Below are positions 48,848 through 59,940 of a stretch of DNA of 64,000 nucleotides, piece after piece. A program made the position numbers and the translations under genes. Each line of letters opens with the position of its first letter. The stretch's first letter is position 1. A model generated the notes under the pieces. The model did no database searches and had not been told where the DNA came from. It saw only the letters and a list, made by a program, of their open reading frames with translations. The stretch comes from Syngnathus acus (Eukaryota; Chordata; Actinopteri; Syngnathiformes; Syngnathidae), in NCBI RefSeq assembly GCF_901709675.1, contig NC_051102.1, positions 462,912-526,911 on the forward strand, written 5' to 3'.

Positions 48848-49110
48848 AAGTCAAAGTCTGCTTTATTGTCAATTTCTTCACATGCCAGGACACAAAGAGA
48901 TCGAAATTACGTTCCCACGGTGACAAGACATAGTACACAATATACATACAAGTAAACAACACAAAAAATAAAAACAAGAAGGCACAAACAATGAATGAAT
49001 AAGAGTGATGAATAAATAATAAATAAACAAATAACATAATAAATAAGAGGAGCAGAAATGGAGCAAGTGTGCATACAGCAGACAGTCAGAATATAGCGCA
49101 AAAGTATATT
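48848..49110 (-). mobile_element. LINE 3'-tail-like fragment
   Basis: The stretch beginning AAAGTCTGCTTTATTGTCAA, with CGAAATTACGTTCCCAC, is of the same style as the 3' end of the LINE at 50629 and is common in fish genomes. No reverse transcriptase is attached, so it is a 5'-truncated insertion. Confidence 0.5.
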
Positions 49111-50390
49111 CACTCTTAAATCAATCTCCCATCACAACTGAGCGATTTTTAGAACAGCCTTTTGATGATGATAGATGTTTCTGTATTGAATAAGCATGGC
49201 GTCGACAATGACCCGAAACGTCTGCTGAATGTAAAAGTATGAATGGATGATGTTTACAGTGCACCCACTGAGGACAGATTCTGAGCAAGGTGCCTCAGTT
49301 ATCAGTGGATTGCTCAATAAAAAGGATGTTTGTCGTGGGTGCTTATTTGAGGACAGGAAAGGGCATCGATTTAGCAACTTGCTTCACTGTGTAATATGTA
49401 ACGGGGTTTAACTGAGATGAGATTATCAATCATTATCCTTATTTCAGTAATTATACTGAATTTTTCAGTTTATTGTATGTTGTAAGACTTTTCTAATAAA
49501 ATATATCTTATTTTGCACAATAAAGATGATGAAACTGGACGACAATGAATGGTTTTATGGTTTGAAAATTATCCAATTTTCTCCGTTTCCAAGCAACCAC
49601 TGAATAATAATTCGTTGTCTGGTAGAACTAAAACTTGGACTTTGGTTCTATACATTTAACAGGGTGTCCGTTAACTGAGCAAACAACAATGAGGATTTGT
49701 TGGTTTATTCAAGGTCATTCCGGTGTTATTGACTTTGCTGAGCGCGTACTGTGGTGCTCTGCTATTAGTGTGTCACAATCAGAATTTCATAGAAGATGTG
49801 GAATTAAAAGAAAACCATTTGTATTTGTATTCCAACGGTGTCATGAATACAGTTCAGTTGGTCTTTGCTGGGAACGTTGTCCCTTTCTAATCTGGCCGCC
49901 TCGTAGGCATCTTGCCATCTTCTTTGTGGTACTACCGGTTAGTCTTCTTGCCCAAATATTATTGGACAACGTGCATCAAAACGTCATCAAAATGCGACAC
50001 CCGATGTCCGCGCGCAGCATGGTAATTTAGAACGTGTAGAAAAGCAGTCATTTCTTGCTTTTATTTTGTTGTTGAGAAGTTAGAGTGGCTATTCTATTTT
50101 AGGAAATGCTGTTAAATTAAACTTCCTCGCCGGGGAAACGTCTGCAATACATCTATTACGACTGATGGTACGTTGTTGTAGTTTGTTTTATGTTCTTTTC
50201 ACTTTACTCTGCATACGTTCGCAGACGTATTATTAGTGAGTCTAAACGTCACTCTACTATAATGACCTCTTGTCAATTGTTTCAATTGTATTCATAAATG
50301 GACTTCTACCCTGTTTTCCATTCACGTACTGAGGGTGCAGCGTCAGGAGCAACTGGGGCTTACGTATCTTGATCACGGACCTTTGATATA
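49111..50390. other. Intergenic, no gene recognised
   Basis: A plus-strand open frame of 131 codons at 49635-50030 has no recognisable domain or codon bias. I see nothing else convincing between the fetuin gene and the element at 50391. Confidence 0.4.
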
Positions 50391-53300
50391 CAGTTATCCC
50401 TCGTATATCGCGGATAATTGGTTCCAAAAACCACCCGCGATAAGTGAAATCCGCGAAGTACGATCACCAACAAGAAGTACTGGGCAGGCTAACGAGTTAG
50501 TAGAAAGTTGCTAATTCGCGATCGTGCTAACACGCGAAAACGGACTTCTAAAGGAATGTAAACGAACATTTGGAGCAATACTACATTGTCCTAAAGGTTA
50601 GACACGTGTCCTCAATTTAGAAGTTTTATAGAATAGAATAGAATAGATCTTTATTGTCATTGTCACATGTACAACGAAATTAAAAAAGTGCCAACCGATC
50701 AGCGCATGCGATAAAAAAAAAAATAGAATAAATAGAATAAAAGATAAAAAAACAAGCTAAAAACCCACAGAAGAACATACACAGACATAATCATTTATGT
50801 TTAGCTGCATTCAATGTGACTACCGCTGTAGGATAAAAACTGTTGGCGAATCTGCTAGTCCTCGACCTAATTAATCTGTAGCGTCTGCCTGATGGCAACA
50901 GTTCGAAAAGGGAGTGGCCAGGGTGGGAAGTGTCCTTCAGAATGTTCTGTTTTTTTGAGACAGCGGGTTCTGTGTAGGTCTTCCAGTGTGGGGAGAGGGC
51001 AGCCAATGATCTTCTGTGCTGTGTTGATGACCCCTTGGAGCTTTTTCCTTTGAGCAGCAGTGCAGCTGGAGTACCAAACACATATACAGTACGTTAAAGT
51101 GCTTTCTATGGAGCAGCGATAGAAGGACACCAGCAGTCTCCGTGTAATGCTGTGCCTCCTCAGCACCCTTAAAAAGTAGAGTCTCTGTTGGCCCTTTTTA
51201 AGCAGCTCAGAGGTGTTCACGCCCCAGGTGAAGTCCTCCTCGATGTGGACTCCCAGGTAGCGGAAGGAGGACACCCTCTTCACACAGACCCCGTCGATGA
51301 TGAGTGGTGGAATGTCCGTTTTATTTTTCCTCCTAAAATCAATGACCAGTTCTTGGGTTTTAGCCGTGTTTAGGAGCAGATTGTTCTCTCCGCACCACTC
51401 CGATAGCTGGACCACATCGTCCCTGTAGGCAGACTCATCCCCCTTTGAGATGAGCCCCACCACGGTTGTGTCATCCGCAAATTTCACGATGGTGTTGCTG
51501 CGGTGGGCGGGGGTGCATGCATGTGTGTAGAGCGTGTAAAGCAGTGGGCTCAGTACGCAGCCCTGTGGGGAGCCGGTACCAAGACTGAGAGGTGTGGATG
51601 TATGACGGCCCACTTTCACCCTCTGGCTGCGACCCATCAGGAAGCTCTTAATCCACCTGCAAGTATTATGTGGAAGTCCCAGGCCCTCCAGTATGTCCAC
51701 CAGTCTGTGGGGGAGGATGGTGTTAAAAGCAGAGCTAAAGTCCACGAAGAGCATCCGCACATAGCTCCCCGGCTGCTCCAGGTGGGACAGTGCAGCGTGG
51801 AGGGCTGTAGCTACTGCGTCCTCTGTGGATCTATTTGCCCTGTAGGCAAACTGGTGGGGGTCAAAACCTCTGAACAGGAGTGCTGTGATGTGACCCCGTA
51901 CCAGCTTTTCAAAGCACTTCATGACCACCGGGGTGAGTGCGACTGTCCGGTAGTCATTGAGGCTGGTGATGTGGCGTTTCTTGGGCAGGGGGACTATAGT
52001 GGAGGATTTTAAACAGGATGGGACGGTGGACTCAGTAAGGGACTGGTTGAAAATCTTTGTAAAGACTCCAGCCAGCTGATCTGCGCAGTCCTTCAGGACA
52101 CGCCCAGTGACGCCGTCAGGACCCGCAGCCTTCCTCGGGTTGATGGTCCGCAGCGTGCGCCTCACCTCGTGCTCCTTCACTGTGAGGGTGAAGCTGCTGC
52201 GGTCTGTGGGATGTGATGTGGCCCCTTCAGGTGGCTCGGACTCGAACCGGGCGAGGAAGGTATTGAGGACCTCTGCCAGTGAGGCGTCCCCTTCAGCAGC
52301 TCCGATGGTGGTTCTGTAGTTGGTGAGATGCTGGACTCCCTGCCACACCTGCTTGCTGTTGTTGCTGTCCAGGTGATCCTCAATCCTCTTCTTGTAGGCA
52401 AGCTGGGCCTCTCTGATGCCTCTCCTCAGGTTGGCTCTGGCTGTGCTGTAGAGAGCCCCGTCCTCAGACCTGAGGGACAGGGCGGTGTCCCTCTCCTCCA
52501 GCAGCCGAAGGACCTCCCGGGTCATCCAGGGCTTCTGGTTGGGGTATATCCGTATAAGTTTGTCCACTGTGACAGTGTCTGTGCAGTGCTTGATATAACA
52601 CAGAACACTGTCTGTGAACACGTTCAAGTCCCGGTGTTCGAAGATGTCCCAGTTAGTCCTGTCGAAGCAGTCCTGCAACTGCTGAGAGGCGTCATCAGGC
52701 CAGGTTTTAACAGTTTTAGTGATGATAGGAGCTGATGGTGGTATATGCCGGGATTAATAGCAGTGACATATGGTCAGACTGGCCCAGGTGAGGTAGCTGT
52801 TTTGCCCTGTAGCCTAGCTTGATGTTGGAGTAGACCTTGTCCAGAGTGTTTACTCCTCTAGTGGCACATTTAACATGCTGATGGAAACTAGGGAGTGCTG
52901 CTTTCAAATCTACATGATTAAAGTCCCCTGCCATGATGTGGACTGCGTCAGGATATCTGCTCAGCTGGCTGCTAATACTGCCATGTAATAGTCCGATAGC
53001 TAGCTTAGCATTAGCCTCCGGAGGTATGTAAACAACAGTCGTCATGACTACGGTAAATTCACGAGGGAGGTAAAAGGGCCTGCATTTAATAGTCACGTAC
53101 TCCAGGTCCGGGCAGCAGTGACTGTCTACAGTCACCATATTAGTACACCAGTTGTTATTGACGTACATACAGAGCCCCCCCCCCTTGCTCTTGCCGGAGT
53201 TCACAGTCCTGTCATGACGCTGTGTGGTGTATCCTGCTAGCTCGATAGCAGAGTCCGGTATGAGTGGATGAAGCCAGGTTTCGGTGATCAGTACCATGCA

Positions 53301-53832
53301 GCAGTCCTTCACGGTCTGGTTCGCAGACATCTGTAGCCTTAGTTCATCCATTTTGTTAGCAAGAGACCTGGCGTTGGTAAGAAACAGGCTAGGGAGCGGT
53401 GGTTTGAACGGCTGCTTCCGTAGCCTGGTTAGCGCGCCGGCCCTGCAGCCTCGTTTTTGTTTTCTCTCTCTGCGCTGCCTTCGCTTCCTCCCAGCGGGGA
53501 TGGTGATCCAAGGGGAGCCGGGGCGCCTGATGATATCCTCCGGTATGTTTTTCGAGCGGTGAAACTCCGCTGCGACACTCAACTCGCAGCAAACACCTAT
53601 CCTGAGGAGCTCCTGCCGGTTGTAGGTGGTGTATGATTGACATACAGTGGGTACAAACACTAACAAAAAACAAACAATGCGTAGATCGGGAGAGCACTGA
53701 GCCGCTGCAACTGCGTGCGCCGCCATCTTTCCGTTATTTTGACATTTAAATGTTTTTTTAATTTGGAAGAAAGAAAATCCACGATGTAGTGAAGCCGCAA
53801 TAAACGAAACGCGAAGTAGCGAGGGATCACTG
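50391..53832. mobile_element. TA-flanked TIR element split by a LINE
   Basis: CAGTTATCCCTCG at 50391 is paired with the inverted CGAGGGATCACTG ending at 53832, both flanked by TA. The end sequence CAGTGATCCCTCGC is typical of a Tc1/mariner/pogo-type non-autonomous family. Both arms also share CGCGAAGTA-type motifs. The LINE at 50629-53729 interrupts it, so the original element was only about 340 bp. Confidence 0.75.
50629..53729 (-). pseudogene. L2/Rex1-like LINE, near full length, two frameshifts
   Basis: The minus strand begins with GATGGCGGCGCACG near 53729 and an ATG at 53726. The first part (336 codons) is an AP-endonuclease domain with TNARSL.NK, ITETWL, GDFNH and SDHMSL. The second (about 600 codons) is a reverse transcriptase with VDFSSAFNTI, GSPQGCVLSP, FADDTTVVG and YLGVHI. 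The frame changes once between them near 52740, and again at an A7 run near 50955, after which the normal C-terminal frame runs to 50791. The 3' end has a GAATA repeat and the motif ATCTTTATTGTCATTGTCAC on the plus strand. With one or two small indels it is a recent but broken copy. The exact LINE family needs a library comparison. Confidence 0.8.
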
Positions 53833-53843
53833 TAGTCTTAACT

Positions 53844-54584
53844 AGGGTGACACCTTTTTTGGGAGGGGGGCGTGATCTTTTTGGGGGGGGGGGGGGACGG
53901 GGGGGGGGGGGGGTCATTTGTGTCATATGCTATGGCACAAATCACATGGTCTCTGTATAACAATTGCATTTATTGGCCCGGATAACACAAAACAACATAT
54001 ATACAATAACAAAAACATATTTACACTAACAAAAACATGTGTGCACACTGACATTTTTTTGTTGTATAGCGGTACACTAATATAAAAAAGAAAAGAAATA
54101 CGGCCTTCGGTGCAGCATTTGAAGAAAAATAAAGGGCTCCTCTTCAGTCCTCCTCTTGTGGGGTGCATTGGCACCTTTATTTGCCACAGACACATAAGTG
54201 CCTTGCATGTCAAGCACTCTGCTTCATAAGGATCACGACCCTGGCGGAACCACAGGAATTTTTTTATTCAACTCCTCCGTGAATGTGCATTTTCGTTTCG
54301 GCATTGCTTGTAAACACTCGGCCTAGACTGGCCAGCCCACCCTACTTCGTAGCAAAGTGACTAGATTTGAGGAGAAGGGCGTGACTTATTGCCGAACGAT
54401 ACAGAAAAATCTGGAATTGAGTGAAATGGAACGGAGTGGCAATTCTATTGACAATGTACTGTACATGTATTATGTTTGAGGCAGTCCAACAAAATCCTGG
54501 CCAATTTTTGAAATTCCCCCCGGACATTTTTTTTGGGCTCAAAAATAGGACACGTCCGGGAAAAAGAGGACGTCTGGTCACCCT
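53844..54584. mobile_element. Non-autonomous DNA element with AGGGTGAC ends
   Basis: AGGGTGACACC on the left is paired with GGTCACCCT on the right, about 740 bp apart. Adjacent sequences TCTTAACT and TCTTAGCT may be a decayed 8-bp target duplication, shifted by one base. It contains a poly-G stretch (about 53880-53912). hAT-like; moderate confidence. Confidence 0.5.
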
Positions 54585-54985
54585 TTCTTAGCTGAGTATT
54601 GAGCACTAACCTTCGGGTTGGACGTCAACTACTCTACCACCTTGTCGCCCCCATAATAATACTTTGTATATGGGATGTCACCATGCATTGTAATCATAAA
54701 ATAAGATGCCCTTACATCCCTCACCCTTCTATCCGTACAACCAGACAACCAATCCCTGTTAGACTGGTGTGTAGTGCAGCATTTTCCTTAAGTAATGGCT
54801 TTTCTCACTTTTTGTTTTCAGTCAAGAAGGATCTTTGTAATACATTTGACTTGAGCATACCCCATGATAAATGGAGGTTCACTCTAGTCTAACTCCTAAA
54901 ACTCTATCTCCTGTAACGCTCTCCAACTCTTCCAGGTGTTCCGGATAAGGAAGCTGGACTACCTCAAGCAGAAACCAAGGAATCT

Positions 54986-57455
54986 ATGTCTTCAATCAAG
55001 GGCATCTCACATCTCTCCAAGCGATCTAAGAGACGTTTGTATTGTAAATTGCAGCTGTGGATGTGGCGGAAACAGAGAGAGAAGTACTTTTGGAATTTAA
55101 TTGGAGGCAGAAAATTGGTGCCAATATGGCGTACCAGATCATGCCTCAACATCAAGGCCCAATCACTGAAAAGTAAAAGAAAAGTTCCAGAACAATCACA
55201 AATTAAGACAGCCACTCCTGATCCAGATCCCAAATGTGCTAGTAAAACAACACATTTTTCACAAACATCCTACCCTCCGGGCACCATCATCCAAACCACA
55301 AGCATGGAACCAGAAAGTGTTGCAGAGTTTGAATTTGCAGTCCCCTCCAAAATAACACTCACTGGATTGGATTGTCATCTCAAGAAACAAAGAAACTGTG
55401 GTTGTTGTCAGAAGCTTGTTGATGACCAATCAACACAATGCACTGCTGCCCTTCAGGAACTACTTCCAAATGCCGACACCAAAATCTTCAGCAAGAGCAA
55501 AATACCTCCTCAAAATGAAGTTGGCCTTACAGAACTGACAGACAGTATCCATGGTATTCATCGTTATAAAAATATATGTTTTTATTTTCTTTGTGCTGCA
55601 TTTAAGTTTGAAAACAAACAGTTGCACCTGTGAAGTTCAGTAGTTCAGAGAAGGTCACCTACACAAATGTTATTTTTGCAATTTTGGTTCACCCAAAGCC
55701 TCTAAATCCCAAAATGTTGAGAATATATTTGCATTGCCTGTGTTTGTAATCTCTCTAGAATTTCTTCATGACTTCTTCACAATGTATGGAACCTTCATCC
55801 CACTGCAAAAACGTGACGTGCTGAGACACCTGAAGAGGATGTTTAACACCGATTTCAATGACAGGTGAATATCTGAAAGCAAACAAATAAAATACTTTAT
55901 TTTATGACACAGATCCACAATTACGTTATTGTTTGTTCATTCACTTTTAAATATGCCTAATTATTTTTTTTGCAGGAGAAAATCCATCTATGAGGTTGTA
56001 AAGTGCAAAATCTCTCAAATGTGGAAACCCATTCCCTCCTTCCGAGTGGTCTTTAAGAAACACACCCTGACACTGGATGATTTGACCACGCTGGCCTATC
56101 AGAACTGGCTCAATGACCAGGTTTCATGTGCTTAGCATCTCAAATTTCACTTTACTGAGCAGAGCAATTCTTGGAACATGCACCGTCTTTTGTTTTTCTT
56201 TCTCCTCCTGTAGGTCATAAACATGTATGGGGAATTGATAATGGAGGCTGCTCAACACAAGGTAATCAAGGATCATTAACTTTGTTCTTATTCACTGCCA
56301 TTGATGTCTCGTGATGCAAAATATCCGGGCATAAAAGATGACTCTTGTTTTTTTTCTTCTTTCCAGGTCCATTTTTTCAACAGTTTCTTCCACCGACAGC
56401 TCATGACCAAGGGTTATTGCGGTGTTAAGAGATGGACAAAGAAGGTGCTTCTTCATTCTACAAACCCTTAAAAATAAATTGCTTACACGTGGACCCATCA
56501 AAATACTAATTCCTACTTTCCTAGTGTGACTTTCATTTGGATTAATTTCCTTAAAGCATAGATCCAGGAGGAGCTAAGTTTAGCCTGGGTTGTTGGTAGA
56601 CGTAATGGAGAGTCTTTGTCTTACGTACATCCTGTCCATTTTTTACTAAATCAAACTAAGTCATTTCATTTACGTGGTAATGTTAAAATAAGTTTGAAAA
56701 CATATTCAAGTGTCAGGATAATTGTTAGTGGTACATCCACAGTTTCAACTATAAATACAGGCAATTGTAAAAGAAAATATTTGAATGAATTACTCGTTTT
56801 TTTTTTGCTATTTATGCCCAAATCTGCAGGTTGATTTGTTCTCCAAGACTCTACTGTTGGTGCCCATCCATTTGGAGGTTCACTGGTGTCTGGTAGCCAC
56901 AGATGTCGTGAGAAAGAAGATCTGTCTGTTTGACTCTCAAGGGAATGAACCGCTCGACGTTGTACAGGTACAGTACAAATTCTTTGTTGCGATTGGTTGC
57001 GCCAGCCGGTATCACGGCTGAATGTATTTTTGTTTACCACAGAACATCCTGAACTACTTGATCGTAGAAGCTAGAGAGAAGCGACGCACGTCTTTCATAA
57101 ATGGTTGGAACATGTCACTAGAAGAGGTATGCAATAAGCAGAACAAAACTGGGCAGAAAATTCAACCTACAGACTACCTATTTATGTTTTCTTTTCCAGA
57201 ATGTGCCACAGCAAACCAATGAGAATGACTGTGGCGTTTTTGTCTTGGAGGTACTTTCCCCCAGTCTGGTATGCTTGACCAATATCAGCCCAGATGATTC
57301 AATCAAAAATTCTTTTTTTTTGTCCTTCTCAGTATTCCAGATGCCTTGCCTTGGCTCAGCCACTCCACTTTTCACAGAAAAACATACCTGGGATACGCAA
57401 GCGGATCTACAAGGAGCTTTGTGAATGTAACCTCAAAGAACAGGCTCAACAATGA
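54986..57455 (+). CDS. senp5: Sentrin/SUMO-specific protease 5
   Basis: A cysteine protease (C48/Ulp1 family) that removes SUMO, mainly SUMO2/3, in the nucleolus and at mitochondria. Exons: 54986-55553, 55759-55864, 55976-56120, 56214-56261, 56367-56444, 56830-56967, 57043-57126, 57200-57250, 57333-57455. All are GT-AG and total 1341 nt, giving 446 aa. The catalytic His333 (EVHW), Asp350 (LFDSQ), Gln394 and Cys400 (NDCGVFV) are all present. The signatures NWLNDQVINMYGELIMEA and FFHRQL fit SENP5 better than SENP3, and the end is YKELCEC. The start is uncertain: a good acceptor at 54935 opens 17 further in-frame codons, so an upstream coding exon may exist. The human protein is 755 aa, so the N-terminal part is much shorter here or incomplete. 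Confidence 0.9.
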
Positions 57456-58347
57456 CAAACCACTCACAAAAAACAGATGAAATTTCAGGATGGATGAAAA
57501 CTGAACTTTATTTGGCCTTCATTATTTATTTAAACTTTAAACTATTATTTATTTAAACTTTATTGTGCAAATGTTCAAGAGTTTAGTAAGAGTGGCTTCA
57601 GAAGATGTAAAAGAAAGACTGAAAGAGTTATAGAAGAGCTCATACATAGTTTTAGATTCATCCTAATATTAAATCAAATAATAATAATATTAAATTTTAT
57701 GAGTTTGAGCATTTCAAAATCATCATTGCAGTTGCAGCTGTATTGCAGTGTAGCCTCGAACGCATCTTGTCTTACGTTGTAATAACCAAGGCAAGGCTGC
57801 CTTTTAGAAATGTGAAATCTGGGCCTGACTATGACTGCTTGCTTGAAATAGCATGATGTCCTTTTCCTGTTTGACTTGACCAAGTGAGCCTTAATATACG
57901 ACCGCTTAACATTGAAGATTTTGTTCCTACATTTTTGGGTTGATTTTTGTATTCTGTTTTTGTGTCCTTTGTGCATCTTTTAAAAAGAAATTAACTCAGT
58001 TGTTGGTTTTTTCAAAAGCATCGAACGTTGGGTACACGTCAGTTGGACAGGATTTGTTCATGTTAGCCAAACGGTTGGAAGCCCTTACATTTCTTGTCGC
58101 TCAGTGGATAGGGGCCTAAAAGGTACTTATTGTTTATGGCATATTGCAATAGAAGCTGAGTGTTTTGTTGTATGGATGTAAAAGTGGAATCTGAAGTATT
58201 TTATTTTTTTGTTGGTCAAGTGTTACACAATTTCATAGAAATGAAAAGACATTTACATGGAGTTATATACAGTTTATTTGATTTTTTTTTGCCAGTCATG
58301 TACACTGTGCAAGAGATGCAATCTAGCATGTTCTTTAGTTTACAGTC
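57456..58347. other. senp5 3' flank, no gene
   Basis: An AT-rich 3' UTR or intergenic region, with repeated TTTATTTAAACTTTA near 57530-57562. No clear AATAAA is close to the stop. Nothing else is recognised. Confidence 0.4.
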
Positions 58348-59140
58348 CAGGGGTGTCCAAACTTTTTGCAATGAGGGCCAGATTTGATAAAGTGAAGGGA
58401 CCCGGGGGCCAATAGTTTTTTCGGACATTTTGTAACTACAAAACTTTCATGCAAATACACAGTTATAAAAAAAAAAAAATGTCTATGTCCCAATTGTCTA
58501 TTTTTTTTAATGGCAAAATCACCAGATATAAGCCACTCAGGCAGATGTGAACTCTAAAAACACAAATTCTGCCTTTCATTCATATCTGAAGAGTCAGATA
58601 ACATACTGTATGAAATACCTTAAATTTACATGAGTTTAAAATTATTTTATTAAAACTTAAAACAAGTGAATTTTGCTCTTGTCATTTACAATATCTTTCA
58701 GAATGTAATAGTTTGTGTCACGTCTACAGGTTCATAACATCAACAGTATTAACATGGCCACTTCGTAATATTTAATATTAAGTAATATTTACTTTTGATT
58801 TACTTTTGACTCACAGCCCCGCGTGAAGAATCGCTGTTGTGATGCCAGTTTAGCTTGGAGCTGCTTCACTTTCTGAGCGCGGTCACTCCGTTAGCTTGTC
58901 GTGTGTGTTAGCATGTTTAGTCTGATAGTGTCTCTTTAGGTTGAAATCCTTAAACAAGGCAACCGTCTCTTTAGAAATTAGACAAACACAATTGCCTTGA
59001 TTTTCAGTGAAGTATACCATTTCTCTTGAAAGCGACGGCCCTCAATGTGAAATTTCCTTGTTTTCTTTGCCCTCAATGTGAAATTTCCTTGTTTTCTTTG
59101 CAGTCGCCATGGCAGAAATGAGCGGAGAGGGGTGGTGCTG
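58348..59140. mobile_element. hAT-like fragment, left end only
   Basis: It starts CAGGGGTGTCCAAACTTTTT, a familiar hAT terminal sequence in fish. The interior to about 59140 resembles the usual non-autonomous version. I find no inverted right end or target duplication. A 31-bp unit containing CTCAATGTGAAATTTCCTTG is tandemly duplicated at about 59038-59099. Confidence 0.5.
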
Positions 59141-59940
59141 CCACTCTTTGGTAATAGAACGAACTACAGTTTCATGTTTCATGATTTTATTTTATTTTTT
59201 AATTCAGTTTGACAGTGCAGGCTGGCCATAAATAATACATTATAAGACCGAAGCTGCATGCCTGATAATTTTCTAAATCACGGACACTGCCAAAGTCGTC
59301 TAAAAATGTTCAGTACTTGATTATATCTTGTGTTTTGACTAATGCTAGACGCCAGTTTTCGATTACTACTGAACGTTCTGGACAGAGGGAAATATTTTGC
59401 CTAACAAAGAAAAGATATGGTTGGAAGCATGATTAAACTAAGAATATGATGAAGTAAGCAAGTACATGGAGTGTCAAAAGACCAAACAAACAAAAACATG
59501 GTAAGTGGTGAGTACAAACTTTGCATAGTCAGGGAACATTAATAAATTGATGATGTCACAGCCAAAAACTCATATAATTCAGTACAAAATGATAGCGCGC
59601 TTCCCAAAATTGTGGACCAAAATCCAACATCTCACAAAACAGTCGAAACATGCCTTAATCAGAAAGCAGGGCTCCGGATTCAAAATGTGGAGCTATGGCA
59701 CAAAACACACTTGTTTTTATCCACATTCAAATGAAAGGTATTACACCTCTAAATATCACATTACTGACTTTAAAATGTGCTGTTTCTATATTCAAAGTGG
59801 AAAAAAGTGTTAGAAATCAGATTTTGATGTGAAAAACACAAATATTTGAGATTTTATTTTAATGCCTTATCACCCAGCCCAAGATTATCCATTTTTACGT
59901 TTGCATTTAATTATTTTAACTGTATTTGTAAAAATGTGAA

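Noticed and set aside
49635-50030. Possible small gene of 131 codons
   Set aside because: No domain, splice context or conserved motif; it is compatible with chance.
50867-53726. The LINE reverse transcriptase as a host gene
   Set aside because: Endonuclease plus reverse transcriptase, a repeat-type tail and frame changes show it is a mobile-element copy.
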